Assembly (NCBI GenBank): GCA_018389105.1
Contig: JACATO010000304.1
Location: 2,294,001 to 2,358,000 of the forward strand
Direction: 5' to 3'
Source: Nautilus pompilius
Lineage: Eukaryota; Mollusca; Cephalopoda; Nautilida; Nautilidae
Length of the DNA stretch: 64,000 bases
Shown: positions 36,461-49,588 of the stretch, piece after piece
Layout of the letters: each line of letters begins with the position of its first letter
Numbering within the stretch: the first letter of the stretch is position 1
The notes under the pieces: model-generated
The model's database searches: none
The model's input: only the letters and a program-made list of their open reading frames with translations
What the model was told of the DNA's origin: nothing
Translations under genes and position numbers: made by a program

Positions 36461-36810
36461 CAGAGCCGGTCTTAGCTACAGACGTCATAGGCGGTCGCCT
36501 AGGGCGCCATCTGCTGGGGGGGGGCGCCTCTTTAGCAAGCCAAATTTATCTTTATTTTTGTTTCGATGATTAGCGTTAGTTTTAACACTTTATCATTGTT
36601 ATACTGTACGTTAATAGTATATTCGTGTGCACTTTGCATGTTACTTGATTTATTGCTGTAATTAAATGCCATCTGTTTCTTTACACCCTTTGTTTGCGCA
36701 ATTTTTTAAGGTAGGTGTGTGTGTGCTGGGGTGTTTTTTATTGTGTGGGTTTTAGGGGGCGCCAGTGATGAGGTTCGCCTAGGGCTCCACATTGGCTTCG
36801 ACCGGCTCTG
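36461..36810. mobile_element. hAT-type MITE, 350 bp
   Basis: The ends are inverted: CAGAGCCGGTC at 36461 and GACCGGCTCTG at 36810. A subterminal GTCGCCTAGGGCGCC on the left corresponds to an inverted TTCGCCTAGGGC on the right. The flanking 8-bp copies are cgtatgac (36453-36460) and cgtattac (36811-36818), seven of eight identical. No coding capacity. The 8-bp duplication indicates mobilisation by a hAT transposase. Confidence 0.8.
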
Positions 36811-36818
36811 CGTATTAC

Positions 36819-39758
36819 CAAAACAGAAAAGGCGTTTCTTTTTTTGGTCTGAATGTGACGCACGTGACTTTCTTTGCATACCACCTTAACTGATTCAGCG
36901 ATACTTGGAGATTTGGAAAAGTTAATTAACCCTCCATTGCCGTAACCGCCAGGTCACATCGGCAATCATAGTGCAGAACAGCTGGTCCAGTCGCCTCCCG
37001 GTTTACGCGGATTTCTCTGAAGAGGAGTTCGAGCGAAGCTATGGTTCAGCAGTTAAAGATGTAGCCCACTTCCGTGGATAGGCAGAAATAAGGGCGTTTG
37101 TTTGAAGAATGATGTCATTTACCGCTGAATCCGATCACTTGAAGGTGAATGCTTTCGTCAAAAGCAATGAACACGCTGTCACCTTTTTCAAAGCTTGCAG
37201 ACTCTACGATCTCAATAAAATCAAAACCTGACATCACATCACAAAATAAATCCGATCTGATTCTCAGGTTTGAAGAACTCTCGGCTAAAGCCGAATTTAT
37301 AAACTAAGTGCTTGAAGTTACATTTGGATGCGACTTAAAGGATCGCTTTTCCAATCTGGCTGAAGCTGCTTTAAATCGTCTATCCGTGCCTACTAACATC
37401 TTACAAAGATGTCCTGCTCAAATGTACCTGCTGTTTCAGAATTGGGGAAAACGCACATCTGTATTCATTCTAAAGTAACAGTTAAATTCGTCAGTAAACA
37501 ACTGTTCATATTATTGGTCTTAATGAGCTATTTAAAAGCTCTTATGCATGAATGTGTAATCAATCGCATTATTTGGTGCCCTCCGTGAATTTTATTAAAT
37601 ATTTACCGAAACAAAATCATAGTCATAATAACGGTGAAAGGGGGATCGTCTGGTGCGTCGTCGTTGTGGAAAATTATAGCATTTGTGTGAGTTCTCGTTT
37701 CACTACATATTTTATTTCTATGTCGAAAGAGTTATATACGTATAAAAAAGATGGCGGCGTTCGAATCATTTCTCGCATGTATTTGTGATTAGCTCTCGAG
37801 GTGAGCATGAATAGTGTTATGTTTTCTAAAGCCATGTTGGCTTCATTGACTAACAGTTCTGAAGTTGTTTTTGTTATTCTTTAAATAAAAAAAACCCAGT
37901 AAATTCTTTAAGTATGCGGGACTAATTTGTCTGTTTACGTTGATGCTGTTGAAGTGGGAAGGTATTTCATCTTTAAGTTGGCGGTAAATTTTCCTTAACT
38001 TTTTGGCTGTTTTCTTCATCTGTCTACCGTAAGGAACGGCGGTAAGGTGGCTATTTAGAATCGCCAACTCGACCTTTCGGCCGGGCTGACCAGAGCGCGA
38101 CCTTTGTCCTCTGTGTCATGCTACTACGCCAGAGTTACTTGTCATTCCCGGCAACTCTTCATGCAACCGCGGTATTGATTGGCAGTGTTCCGCAAAGGCC
38201 AAGGTCAGGCCATCGGCCAAGAACAGAATACCGACGTCAGGGAATTCGCTTTGTAAATTGTAGTCAGTTTTGCTGAAGATTTGATTTAATTGATGGCTTC
38301 CTGAAAACAGGAGCTCCTAACTACTTATTTTCGAACAATAAATAGCAGTCAGCCAAATATGCAGAGCTCCACGAACGGTGATTTGCATGAAGAAAAGCCA
38401 GAATTAGTTATTTTTAAATGGTTACAGGAAATGTATAGTTTCTTTCTTATTCTTCTTGGCTTTATTATCGGATTGAAATAAATAACCTGTTTATTATTGT
38501 ATCTTTACCAAAACTGAAAATTAAAGAGAGCCTTTTTATATAATACAAGAAACAAAATCACCATTCTTACAATGTTGCATCGAATAAATTAGTTTACCCG
38601 ACCAGTATATACAAAATAGCAAAACAAACAAAAAAAGTGTGTGGTTATCACGTGATATCATTTGTAAGAAAAGCAAAGTACGTCTGTCGCATGATTTGAA
38701 AATTTTTTTACAGCCTACGTCTAAGCTAACAATTTTGCCTCAAAGCTGTAAACTATATGCCTTTCTTTGATGATGTATCTGTCAGCGGGTTGATCATGAA
38801 AGCTTAGAAATAAACGTTCAGATTTCGCGAAGAAAGCACGTTTCGAAGCTCGCCACTGAACTTCAAGCAGCAGGTGTTGGTACTGTAGATGCTTGCTTAT
38901 CACCCTCAGGTCCCGTGGGATGGTAATACGTCTACCCAGCCAAAGATTAGGAGACCCACCACGCGAAACGCGATATGATGATGGGCTGTGAAACATTTTT
39001 TAAAAAGGAAATGGAATCTGCGCGTTTAATAGTGTTTCCCCGCATCCGATGAGGTGGCTGTTCTGCTAGACACTGACCAAGACTTCCTCTAACTTTTCTG
39101 TCATGCTTGTTTTTCTTCCTCCCGTTCACGGGTGGGAATCGACTCAGCGAAAAGGGAGAATCCTTTGTTTAGCGACAGAAGCTAATCAGCTCGGACTGAT
39201 CGTTTCCTAGGATATGATGTCTGCGTGAAGAGCAGTTACAAACAAAATTCGCCTGTAAAACTGTCTATAAGCCGGTGGCTATAAAATGGTTCACTAATTC
39301 TTAAATAAATTATGCAACAGGAAGAAGAATGGTTTGATGAATAGATATTGTGACATGTTTGAAAACAAAACCACATCGTACTGATTTTCACAGCCGTGTA
39401 TGCGAGAACAAATCGGTTTATGTATAAAGTATGGGACATTTCTTCTCGAGATTCCATAAGCAGGCGCCGTATCCGCACGCGCGTATTGTCCAGAAATACA
39501 TTTGTTTGAATATAGGTGCGCGCCCTTTTTACTTATTGATCAAATTAATCGAAGACGATCCCTAGATCGCCCGATTTAATTGGCTCTGAAGTTAGCCGTT
39601 CAATCGAACTTGCTTCACTGATATCTACTCAGATGAATGAGTAACTCGAATCAGGAGAAATTCCCAAAAGGTTGTTCCCAAGTACGTGTATAAATGGTTA
39701 GTTTTAAAAATAGATAAAATAAGAAAATCCGTGTGCTGTGTGTTAAATATATGATAGA
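36819..39758. other. Intergenic sequence with possible repeat debris
   Basis: Near 37255-37440 a plus-strand stretch can be read, with stops, as coding-like sequence (FEELSAKAEF then DRFSNLAEAALNRLSVPTNI); its family was not recognised. The rest shows nothing I can support. Confidence 0.3.
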
Positions 39759-40061
39759 ATGAGCGAAGATGGAGCCACGGAGGTGGCGCATGGCGAAAAC
39801 ATTCCCGTCCAGGTACCCAGCATAACTCTGTCGAGGCTAGAATGTCGGACCTTACCGCGAACATATTCTCACCGGAGAGTTCGTCGCTCCCCCACCATTC
39901 TGAAGCATCCTATCAAATCTAATATGGAATTAGACATGGAAATCCCGTGGGTCAAGGATACAACGAAGCTGCCAACACGTATGGTCAAAACCGCGGTGTT
40001 TGAGCACGTATACGCCGTGTACGCACATCGCCAAGGCCTCAATCTCAACTTGGCCATCTGA
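39759..40061 (+). CDS. Hypothetical 100-residue protein, single exon
   Basis: An uninterrupted 100-codon frame starting MSEDGATEVAHGENIPVQVP and ending HRQGLNLNLAI. Codon use looks protein-like: many GAA, GTC, CTG, AAG and ACC codons, CpG-containing codons present, and higher GC than its surroundings. It has an acidic start, a basic middle (YSHRRVRRSP) and no transmembrane segment or signal peptide. I do not recognise the family. A CAG|GTACCC inside (after codon 18) could be a splice donor, making this a first exon instead. It lies 140 bp upstream of the candidate exon at 40201. It may be a small gene, an exon or an old transposon fragment. Confidence 0.35.
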   Translation: MSEDGATEVAHGENIPVQVPSITLSRLECRTLPRTYSHRRVRRSPTILKHPIKSNMELDMEIPWVKDTTKLPTRMVKTAVFEHVYAVYAHRQGLNLNLAI

Positions 40062-40200
40062 GGAACATTCGTGCACGATCATCCCAATCCAGAATACCTA
40101 TGGTATCAATGGAAAATCTTGAGCTTCATCAAAATGTCACTGATGCATCTAAAAATTTAGGTAGATAAAGGCTCCGACACGTCTATAGCTGTCCGACAAG

Positions 40201-40283
40201 ATGGCTAACGTTCTGACAGTGACTTCCGGAAGTCATTCAGTGCCAGTGATGTCTCCTTTTTACTATTTGATACCCAGGCCTAT
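40201..40283 (+). CDS. Candidate first coding exon of an unrecognised gene
   Basis: ATGGCTAACG starts a 27-codon open frame (MANVLTVTSGSHSVPVMSPF and on to YLIPRP) that ends in a good donor (CCTAT|GTAAAG) in phase 2. It lies at the sharp end of the CpG-rich block, where an animal promoter or first exon would be expected, and it contains a palindromic ETS site. The candidate exon at 49469-49588 begins with one base before its first full codon, so it joins in frame. No family was recognised; the model is inferred. Confidence 0.4.
40222..40233. promoter_or_regulatory. Palindromic ETS site
   Basis: ACTTCCGGAAGT is a perfect 12-bp palindrome of two opposed ETS cores, 21 bp after the candidate ATG at 40201 and at the CpG-rich to CpG-poor border. 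Such sites are typical of TATA-less promoters near the start of transcription. Confidence 0.45.
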
Positions 40284-41609
40284 GTAAAGAATTTCCAAAA
40301 AGAAAACACTCTACAATAGTCTAGATATAACAATACACGTATAAGCTTTTGACACATTCAATTTCTCCTCATAATCTATCCTCATATGCTTCTAGATATT
40401 GAAAAATGAATTCTTTTTTTCAAATATTTTCCCTTAGGCTAACTTTTACTTTCACAGTCACCCTTCTCTGTGTGAGCCTAGAAACGAATTTAAAGATGAA
40501 TGTATGCCTTTTTGTAATTTTAAATTTTGAATAATTTGTATAAAATATACAACTAAAATTAATACAAAATAAATGAAAAACAAGTTATCGTTAAGAATAA
40601 TAGAGTAATACTAAAAGTTACTGTACATTTAGTGTGAGAAGTAATTTTTTTTACCTTCTCCCTCAGGAATAATAGGTGGTCTGGCTCTCTTTGGAAGTGA
40701 TATACAATCATGGTATAATTACTGCAGTTGAGGAATATGATTAAAGATTCAATTAAGAAAAACACATTAAAACCAGGTGAAGACCATGCTAATAAAGTTG
40801 AACAAATGTGTTATGATTTAAGATGTAAAGACTGCTTTCAGAAATAGACTAAGTTTTTTTGGATTCCACCAAATGTTACTGGTTCAGATAAAAAAAAAAA
40901 CAACAGCAAACCAAGATTTTCAGACACCAGTCTTTTAGTGAAGACTACATCTTCTCTGAAGAGTTATTTAAATCCGTTAGGGAAAGTTACCTGTTCATTC
41001 CATGATTGATATTTGGTCAGCAAATTTAGTTGATATGTGAACTTTTTCTAAATAGACTAAAGGTTATAAATGTATGCTAAATATAATAATAAATGTATTT
41101 TATAACGTGCATGGAATATTCCTTTTAAAAGATGCAACTGGAAAATTGCTAATAGAAGAACTGAAGTTTTTATTTAAGCCATTCACTAGAAAAATCTATA
41201 ACTTATTTGGTTGTCTTTGAGAGTGAATGAGGTAACAGAAATTTTTAAAACATTTTGGACAGAAAAACTCCAACAGCTCTTTGGGATTACAACTTCATCG
41301 TACATATAATGAAATGGAGCCGTAGTAGTCGAGGTTTCATAAAACGTTTAAAAACAATATGGAGAAAGTTTATAGAATGAAATAATGGGAAAGTGTTTTA
41401 AATAAATTAATGAGACTATAGATCTTTTTGCCTGTTAACAAAATAAGCAAATGAAAAGGAAAAAAAAGTGGACAATGATATAAACTGTGATTTAGTAGAA
41501 ATATATCATTATATACAACGTTTTGAAAAAATGGACTAAAATTGTACTGATGAAATACTGAAAACTGTAGAGACTTATAACAGTATTCCTTAGAGATATA
41601 AATTAGAGG
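40284..41609. other. AT-rich, CpG-poor sequence, possibly intronic
   Basis: From here CpG becomes rare. A short coding-like plus frame occurs near 40905-40998 (KPRFSDTSLLVKTTSSLKSY) but without convincing splice sites. A block reading FWTEKLQQLFGITTSS near 41255 faintly resembles retroelement integrase. Nothing is firm. Confidence 0.3.
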
Positions 41610-42205
41610 CTTTAGATCAGTGGTTCTCAACGTGGGCAATTCGATTTTCAAGGGGGGCAATTGAGTACGAATGAAGAGGTCTGGGTCCAAATTTTCGATT
41701 TTTATTTTTTGGATTTTCCATCACGTAAAGTTTATGTTTCAGATGCTATTTTAGGTAAATATTTTTTTTTAGTGAAAAAGGTCTTTATTGTATAGTTATT
41801 ACATAATCACTCTGCCATCGCTCTTCATGCACGTCACACAAAGTGCACGAGGTCATGGAAGAACCTTATTTATTGAATTTGATTTAGAAATGCGATTCAA
41901 AGGGCTTTTGCTAAGTTACCATTATAATAACTGTTTCCTCCGTTTTCTCTCAAAGGAGAGCATTTCCATTTTCTGAAAATTCAGAGCTCGTAAACAAAGA
42001 AGTTATTTTGGTGTTTTCACGCAAGGTAATTGATACATATTTCTTTGGTTGCTCGTGAATATATTTGATTGTTTAGTATTATGATGATACGAGAAGATAC
42101 CTAAAGTGTCAGAGATGAAAACTTAATACTCCAAATGCTAATATAATGCAACAGTCTTGCCAAATTCATTGTGTATGTGTTGTGCATATTTTTGTCAGAC
42201 GATTA

Positions 42206-44589
42206 CACTGGTCAACAAAATTAAATGTATTATACTCATTATGAATGCAAACCAACTTTTTCAGACTAATTTTTCATGCTGATTTCAAAATTTCACTCCA
42301 TTTGTATGCAACACGTATCAGTTTTTCAGTAGATACATGCAAATATTTACATATTTGTATATATGAAATCATTAACGTAATAAATAAGGACATATTATTT
42401 TTAGAAAGTAAATGAGTTTATTGAGTTAAAAATCATCACTATCATTCTACAAAGAGTGAATACACAAAAAATGGGTCAGACAAAACAGACAAAGTTAGAA
42501 CAACAGAGTTAGAAACATTGTGATTTGGATTTCCTGCGGTGTTCCTGATCTGGTTGATCACGGTAAAGTGTCCAGCAGTAGTCAGCCAGCATACTGTCAT
42601 TCCAGAAGCCTTGGTACTGTTTCTCCATAGCACTAATGTCCTGGTGAAATCTTTCACCATGTTCATCAGACACTGCTCCAAGGTTATATGCGAAGAAATC
42701 CAGATGGGAGTCCAAGAAGTGAACTTTCAGTGACATGCGACAACCCATTGCTGAGTAACATTTCAGAAGATTCTTGATGCCATCCTTGTAATCCATTGCC
42801 TTCTTGTTGCCCAAGAAATTCTCACAGATCCAATTGAAAGCATTCCAGGCAGGCAGTTCCAGTTCATCCAGTGTTGTCTTGAAGTTGACATCTTTGAGTA
42901 CTTCTCTAATTTGGGGTCCGACAAAGATACTCTCTTTCAACTTCGCCTGTGTGATTTTGAGAAACTTTTCTACAATATACTCAAACCCTCTGGCATTTCT
43001 CTTCCCTAGTGTCTTTACAAACTATTTCATCAGTCCAAGCTTTATGTGGAAAGGAGGCAATAGGACATTACATGGATCTACAAGAGATGTATTCTTGACG
43101 CTAGACAGTCCTGGCTGGTATGATGTTCTTGTCTGCCAGTTTGATTCCGAATAATGTCTGTCAGTTCCCCGACTATCCCATAGACACAAGAAACAACAGT
43201 ATTTTGTGAAACCTGACTGCATTCCCATTAACATTCCAATGACTTTTAAATCTCCACATATTTTCCATGAGTATCTTTCATAGGCAATGGCATGAAGTAA
43301 AAGTTCCATATTCTCATATGATTCATGAAGATGAACGGAGTGTGCAATATGAATGGAGGGCTTCAAATTACCATTATGGAGAAGTACAGCTTTAAAACTT
43401 CGTTTTGAAGAGTCAATAAACAAACGCCACTCTGCAGGATCATGATTTTGTGATAAACATTCGAAAAGTCCATCGATGTTACTGCAAAAGCAAAGCGGGC
43501 CTTCAACAGAAAAACACGTTTGTAGAACCACATTTCTCTGCCGAAAATAAGTTATACGAACACCGTGCTCTAGCAGATACTTCTCCTTCAGTCTTGATGC
43601 CAACAGTTCTGCTTTATCTTTTGAGAGGGATAGGTCTCTGACAAGGTCATTCAGTTCAGCTTGGGAAAATTTCTGAGGTTCAAAGCTATCATCATCAGCC
43701 ACGTAATCTTCCTCAGCAGCACTATCGTGACAGTCAGCATCATGATCTGATGTTTCAATACCATCATCTGGTGGAACTGGAATTGGCAGACTTCCATTGT
43801 GAGGCACAGGTCTCATTGCAGAATCCAAATTGGGATACACAATTTTGTGTTTATCCTTCATAGAAAATCCTGTGACATTTACTTTGCAAAAATAACAGTC
43901 ATTAAAATGGTCTTTCGGCTCCCTCCATATCATTGGAATGGCAAAAGGCATGGACTTCTTCCTCTTATTGAACCAGTCACGTAAGCCATTTGAGCAAGCT
44001 GAGCAGATAAAATGTGGTGCCCATAACTTGTCCTGATCTCCAAGAGGACAGTCAAAGTATAGCTTATAAATCATCTTGATCTCTGGTGTTATTGTACGTT
44101 TTTGAGCTTTCACAATAAATTGTCCACAGACACAACAAAACGCATCAGGAGGATTTCTACACTGTCTTGACATTGCTAACACTGTAAAACAAGTAAGGAA
44201 ATAGATACAAACGGTTATACTTATATTGAATTTGAGATGATGAAATATTTCATCAGACCAATTATGACTGGACAATTTGCGATGTTGAAATACCTATTTC
44301 ATCAGACAAAACTTGATTGGTTAATTTAAGATGATGAAATATTGCATCTGAACTATGCAGCAATGAATAATGTAGTTTAAAGGTATGTTTCCATGATGTA
44401 AATGAAATACATGCATACACGTCATTAATTGGAATTTCTATATAATGCATGAGCTAAAACCAAAAAACTTTCTCATCTTGAAAACTGTACGTGATGTCAA
44501 AAAACTCATTGTATATTTGAAATCAGCACTAAAAACTACACCAAGTACACCTTGACATATGCTTGATGAAAAATACTTGTTGATCAGTG
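42206..44589 (-). mobile_element. CMC-like (Chapaev3-type?) DNA transposon nested in the hAT
   Basis: The ends are inverted repeats: CACTGGTCAACAA at 42206 and, inward from 44589, CACTGATCAACAA (12 of 13). A second inverted pair, TGCTGATTTCAAA, lies at 42277-42289 and 44516-44528. TTA flanks both sides (42203-42205 and 44590-44592), a 3-bp duplication. Termini starting CACTG, a 3-bp duplication and a cysteine-rich transposase together suggest the CMC (CACTA/Mirage/Chapaev) superfamily, perhaps Chapaev3; that placement is inferred. The 2384-bp unit carries one gene on the minus strand. Because it interrupts the hAT, it arrived later. Confidence 0.85.
42509..44173 (-). pseudogene. Transposase-like protein of the nested element: 554 codons with one in-frame stop
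   Basis: From MSRQCRNPPDAFCCVCGQF (ATG at 44173) one frame runs to TAA at 42509, broken only by a TAG at 43022-43024 (after KLGLMK), followed in frame by FVKTLGKRNARG. The N-terminal about 120 residues are cysteine-rich (CCVCG, FICSAC, DCYFCKV), likely zinc-binding. An acidic linker follows. The core has RLFIDSSKRSFKAVLLHNG, ICGDLKVIGMLMG, then GFTKYCCFLCLWDSRG, and later KVHFLDSHLDFFAYNLG and DEHGERFHQDI. Read as an RNase H-like nuclease, the acidic residues in FIDSS, GDLK and GERFH are the candidate triad, with the CxxC pair between the second and third as in CMC transposases. Proteins of this kind are common in invertebrate genomes and usually annotated as uncharacterised. The catalytic assignment is my inference. 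Confidence 0.8.
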
Positions 44590-44808
44590 TTATCGTCAAT
44601 ACATTCGTGTGTGATACAAATTTCTCACACATTCGTAAAAATCTGGTATACCGCACTGTCTGTCCTTATATGCTGTATAAAACGAATCGACATTGTTTTA
44701 TTAATTATGTGTTAACTTCATTTCATTTATGTGTTTACTTGAACGTCTTAAATTCTGAAAGTGCATTTCACTTCTTAAGATTACTCATTTATCTCAGTCA
44801 CAGCCCCT

Positions 44809-46575
44809 ATGCATAAAATGAGTAGTGCAAGCAAAAAGAAAGTTAGTCAGTATTCAGAGGAATGTTTGAAATTTGGTTTCATACCCGCTCCTCATGATGA
44901 AAGGTCACCTTTCTGTCTCTTATGCCAACAATGCTTGACCAACGAATCAATGAAACGAGGTCGTCTTGAGGCACATTTGAAGGCGAAACATAGTGCGTAT
45001 GTAAATTCAGATTTGAATTACTTCAAATCTTTAAAGAATAAGTTTGAAAAAAGATCAACAATAAAGTCTCTGTTCACTGCACAAACTGTTACTATCAGTC
45101 GTACTCTTGAGGCAAGTTATGAAATTTCTTTACTCATTGCTAAATCTGGAAAAAATCATACTATAGGGGAGGATTTAATTAAACCATCAATATCTGCATT
45201 TCTTAAAACAGTTCTGGAAAAAGATGACAAAGATGTTAAAGCCATGCCACTCAGTAACGACACTGTTAGGAGAAGAATAGATGAAATGAGTGAAGATATT
45301 GAAACACAACTTGTTGAAAAGCTGAAATCAAGAAAATTCTCAGTACAAATGGATGAATCAACTGTGAGAGGCAGAGGCCTTATTGCTAACTTATGTAAGA
45401 TATATTGATGAAGGTGAATTTGTTGAAGAAATGTTATTCTGCAAATCTTTAGATACCACCACTACCACCGCTGATATATATATATAATAAACTAAAATAC
45501 TACTTAGATATAAATAATATACCAATGGAAAACATAACATCTTGTGCAGCTGATGGTGTTCCTGTTATGATGGGCAAGAAAAATGGCTGCTTAAAATTGA
45601 TGAAAGATGAGAATCCGGAGATGCTTCTTGTGCACTGTGTTATTCATAGAGAGAACTTAGTGTCGAAAAATATTTCTCTTGTACTTAATGAGGTACTGAA
45701 ATCAGTTATAAAATTTATCAATGCTATCAAAACTAATGACAAATGTGAGCGTCTTTTCGAGAAATTTTGTGAAGATAACAATTCAGACTATGTGAAACTT
45801 TTACTTCACATTGAGGTACGGTGGCTTTCAAAAGGGAATTGTTTGAAAAGATTCATGGAACTGTTTGATGAACTTAGTGGGGCTTTCTAAGTGACAAGCC
45901 TGAAATGAAGCACCTGCTAACTGTTGCTGGAAAAGCGTTTTTGAGTTATTTAGCAGATATTTTCGAAAAACTGAATGTGTTGAATAAACAACTTCAAGGA
46001 ACAAATAAAACACTTGTTGATGCAAAGGCAAAGATATTTGGCTTTATTTCATTTATCAAGTTATGCCAAAAAATATTTCTGACAAAAATTTTGACCAATT
46101 TCATTGGCTAAAAAAATGTGAGCTGACTGAGGCTGCTGTGCTTGTCATTGTGGATCATCTGAAAATATTGGCCTCTGATTTTAAAGAAAAATTTTCTGAT
46201 TTAAAACAGATTAATTTTCCATCGTGGGTGATGCAGCCAGTGCTTGTGGATTTATCTGATGTTTCAGTGCAGTACCAAGAAGAACTCTCGGAAATAAAAA
46301 ATGATGAGTCAGTTAAAACTTTATTCAACATAAAAGGAGCAATGGCATGGCTTTGTGATGAGACAGAAACTAAATACCCAAATTCAACTAGCTTTGCAAG
46401 GAAACTGTTGTTACCATTTCCATCTTCATATTTAGTGTTGTAAATGATTTGCTACTGAAGAAAAGAAATTCACTGGATATCAGTAAACGAGGAGATTTGA
46501 GACTAAAGCTGACTAAATTAGTGCCTAATATAAAATCTCTTTGCAGCAGGCATGAAGCACAAGGGTCTCACTAAC
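44809..46575 (+). pseudogene. Buster/ZBED5-type hAT transposase, several frameshifts
   Basis: Frames 44809-45408, 45525-45890, 45905-46111, 46063-46443 and a tail to about 46575 give a nearly complete protein. The N-terminus has a BED-type finger (FCLLCQQC, then EAHLKAKHSAY). The core has FSVQMDEST (first D), SCAADGVPVMMGKKNG (second D region), VHCVIHRENL and EVRWLSKGNCLKRF. The C-terminus has SSYLV, then VVNDLLLKKRNSLDISKRGD in another frame, matching the dimerisation region. Decay is concentrated near 45409-45520 (with a short TA repeat) and 45890-46110. This family gave rise to ZBED5-like host genes in vertebrates. It is the cognate transposase of the CAGTGGTTCTCAAC ends. Confidence 0.9.
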
Positions 46576-47092
46576 TTTATTCCTCTTTTCTTGAGGTGTG
46601 CTCAAATGGCATTTTGCATTTGATAGGAACCTATACTTTATTGTACAGTAATTAAAATGATCAAATAAGCTTCCATTCAAATTAGTTTGTGTTCATAGTA
46701 CAGTTCAGTTTTCTATTACGTGTTTTGAATTTTTATTTGCTGTTTTTGTATGAGACAATCCACAAATATTTTCATAAATATAGAAATTTTCTCTCTCTTT
46801 ATTACCTGTGAATTCTCTCTTATTATCATATGTATCATTATTAAAATCTAATACCACTTAATATTTTTTCCTAAAATTTTTTTCAGTAATTTCTTGCTCA
46901 AAACTTTAACTGTCTTTTGTTTATTTCATTTTTCATGGATGCCATGTTCTTTTGAAGCTTGTTTAAACCAGGTATTGGCGTTTTAAGCTTCTTCAGCTGA
47001 AACGGAGTTAACTTTTTAAATGATAAGAATTATATATCACCACATGGGGGCGGGGCATGGCCCAAAAAAGGTTGAGAACCACTGCTTTAGAT

Positions 47093-48903
<1,811 letters not shown>

Positions 48904-49468
48904 GTTATTGTTAATAGAAACCAAACTAAAATACAAAATTATACATTTTTATATTTATTTGTGGAAAATTACACTCATTACAAAACTATACATAAAACTA
49001 TTTGAAATATGTAAATGTGCATATTCTGAATTATTTGCTTATAGTTTCCACATTTAAAAATAAATAAGTGGTATTACTCAAATCTTTCTGACTACTATGA
49101 TAATGGAATTCTACAATTTTTAAAAACAAACTTCCTATTCCTACCCAGCTCATTACTTGAACCTATATATAATTTTAACCTAAAATATTCTTTCCATATA
49201 TTTTTGATCATGGTGAGGGACACTGTGGGATAAATGCTAACGAAAACTTTATATTGCTTGCACTGTTGTTTGAAATGTCTAAAAAAATGGCATTTCATGT
49301 TCTGCTGAACAAGAAGCATTTGTCTTTTATGCAGGCTAGTAAGTTGTGCCATTCATAGCAAAAATCTTTCACATTTTAGAAAAAAATAGTGTGCAAGCTA
49401 AAGTTAGAACATTCAGTTTTCATAATTAAGTTTTATTGTTTTGATACCAGTTTTGCTTTTCTTTCAAG
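48904..49468. other. AT-rich sequence before candidate exon
   Basis: No gene or element recognised; CpG-poor, compatible with intron. Confidence 0.4.
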
Positions 49469-49588
49469 AGAATTTCTCTTTAATTTAGACCATGCAACCC
49501 TACATTGGCCCGCAGAGATTAATGTAAAAAAATTCCCCAACAATGAGATTCTGCACACACTTCTCTTAGAACAGTTACGAACAAACAG
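49469..49588 (+). CDS. Candidate internal coding exon of an unrecognised gene
   Basis: Between an acceptor (tttctttcaag) and a donor (AACAG|GTATTG) lies a 120-bp frame reading EFLFNLDHATLHWPAEINVK then KFPNNEILHTLLLEQLRTNR. It is clearly richer in GC than the adjacent sequence and has protein-like codons. It starts with one base of a split codon and ends with two. The incoming phase matches the candidate first exon at 40201-40283. No family was recognised. Confidence 0.45.

Larger units (their letters stand above)
41618..47084 (+). mobile_element. Buster-type hAT element, 5.47 kb, interrupted by a second transposon
   Basis: Both ends start CAGTGGTTCTCAAC read inward (41618 and, on the minus strand, 47084). 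The 8-bp flanks are identical, ctttagat (41610-41617 and 47085-47092), with the central TA of the Buster target consensus. These borders prove one insertion event for the whole outer unit. Removing the nested 42206-44589 element and one 3-bp duplication leaves about 3.08 kb, a normal length for an autonomous hAT. The transposase is on the plus strand in the right half. The left arm up to 42202 is non-coding. Confidence 0.95.

Noticed and set aside
41250-41310. Integrase-like FWTEKLQQLFGI on the plus strand
   Set aside because: Too short, followed at once by stops; not enough to claim an LTR element.
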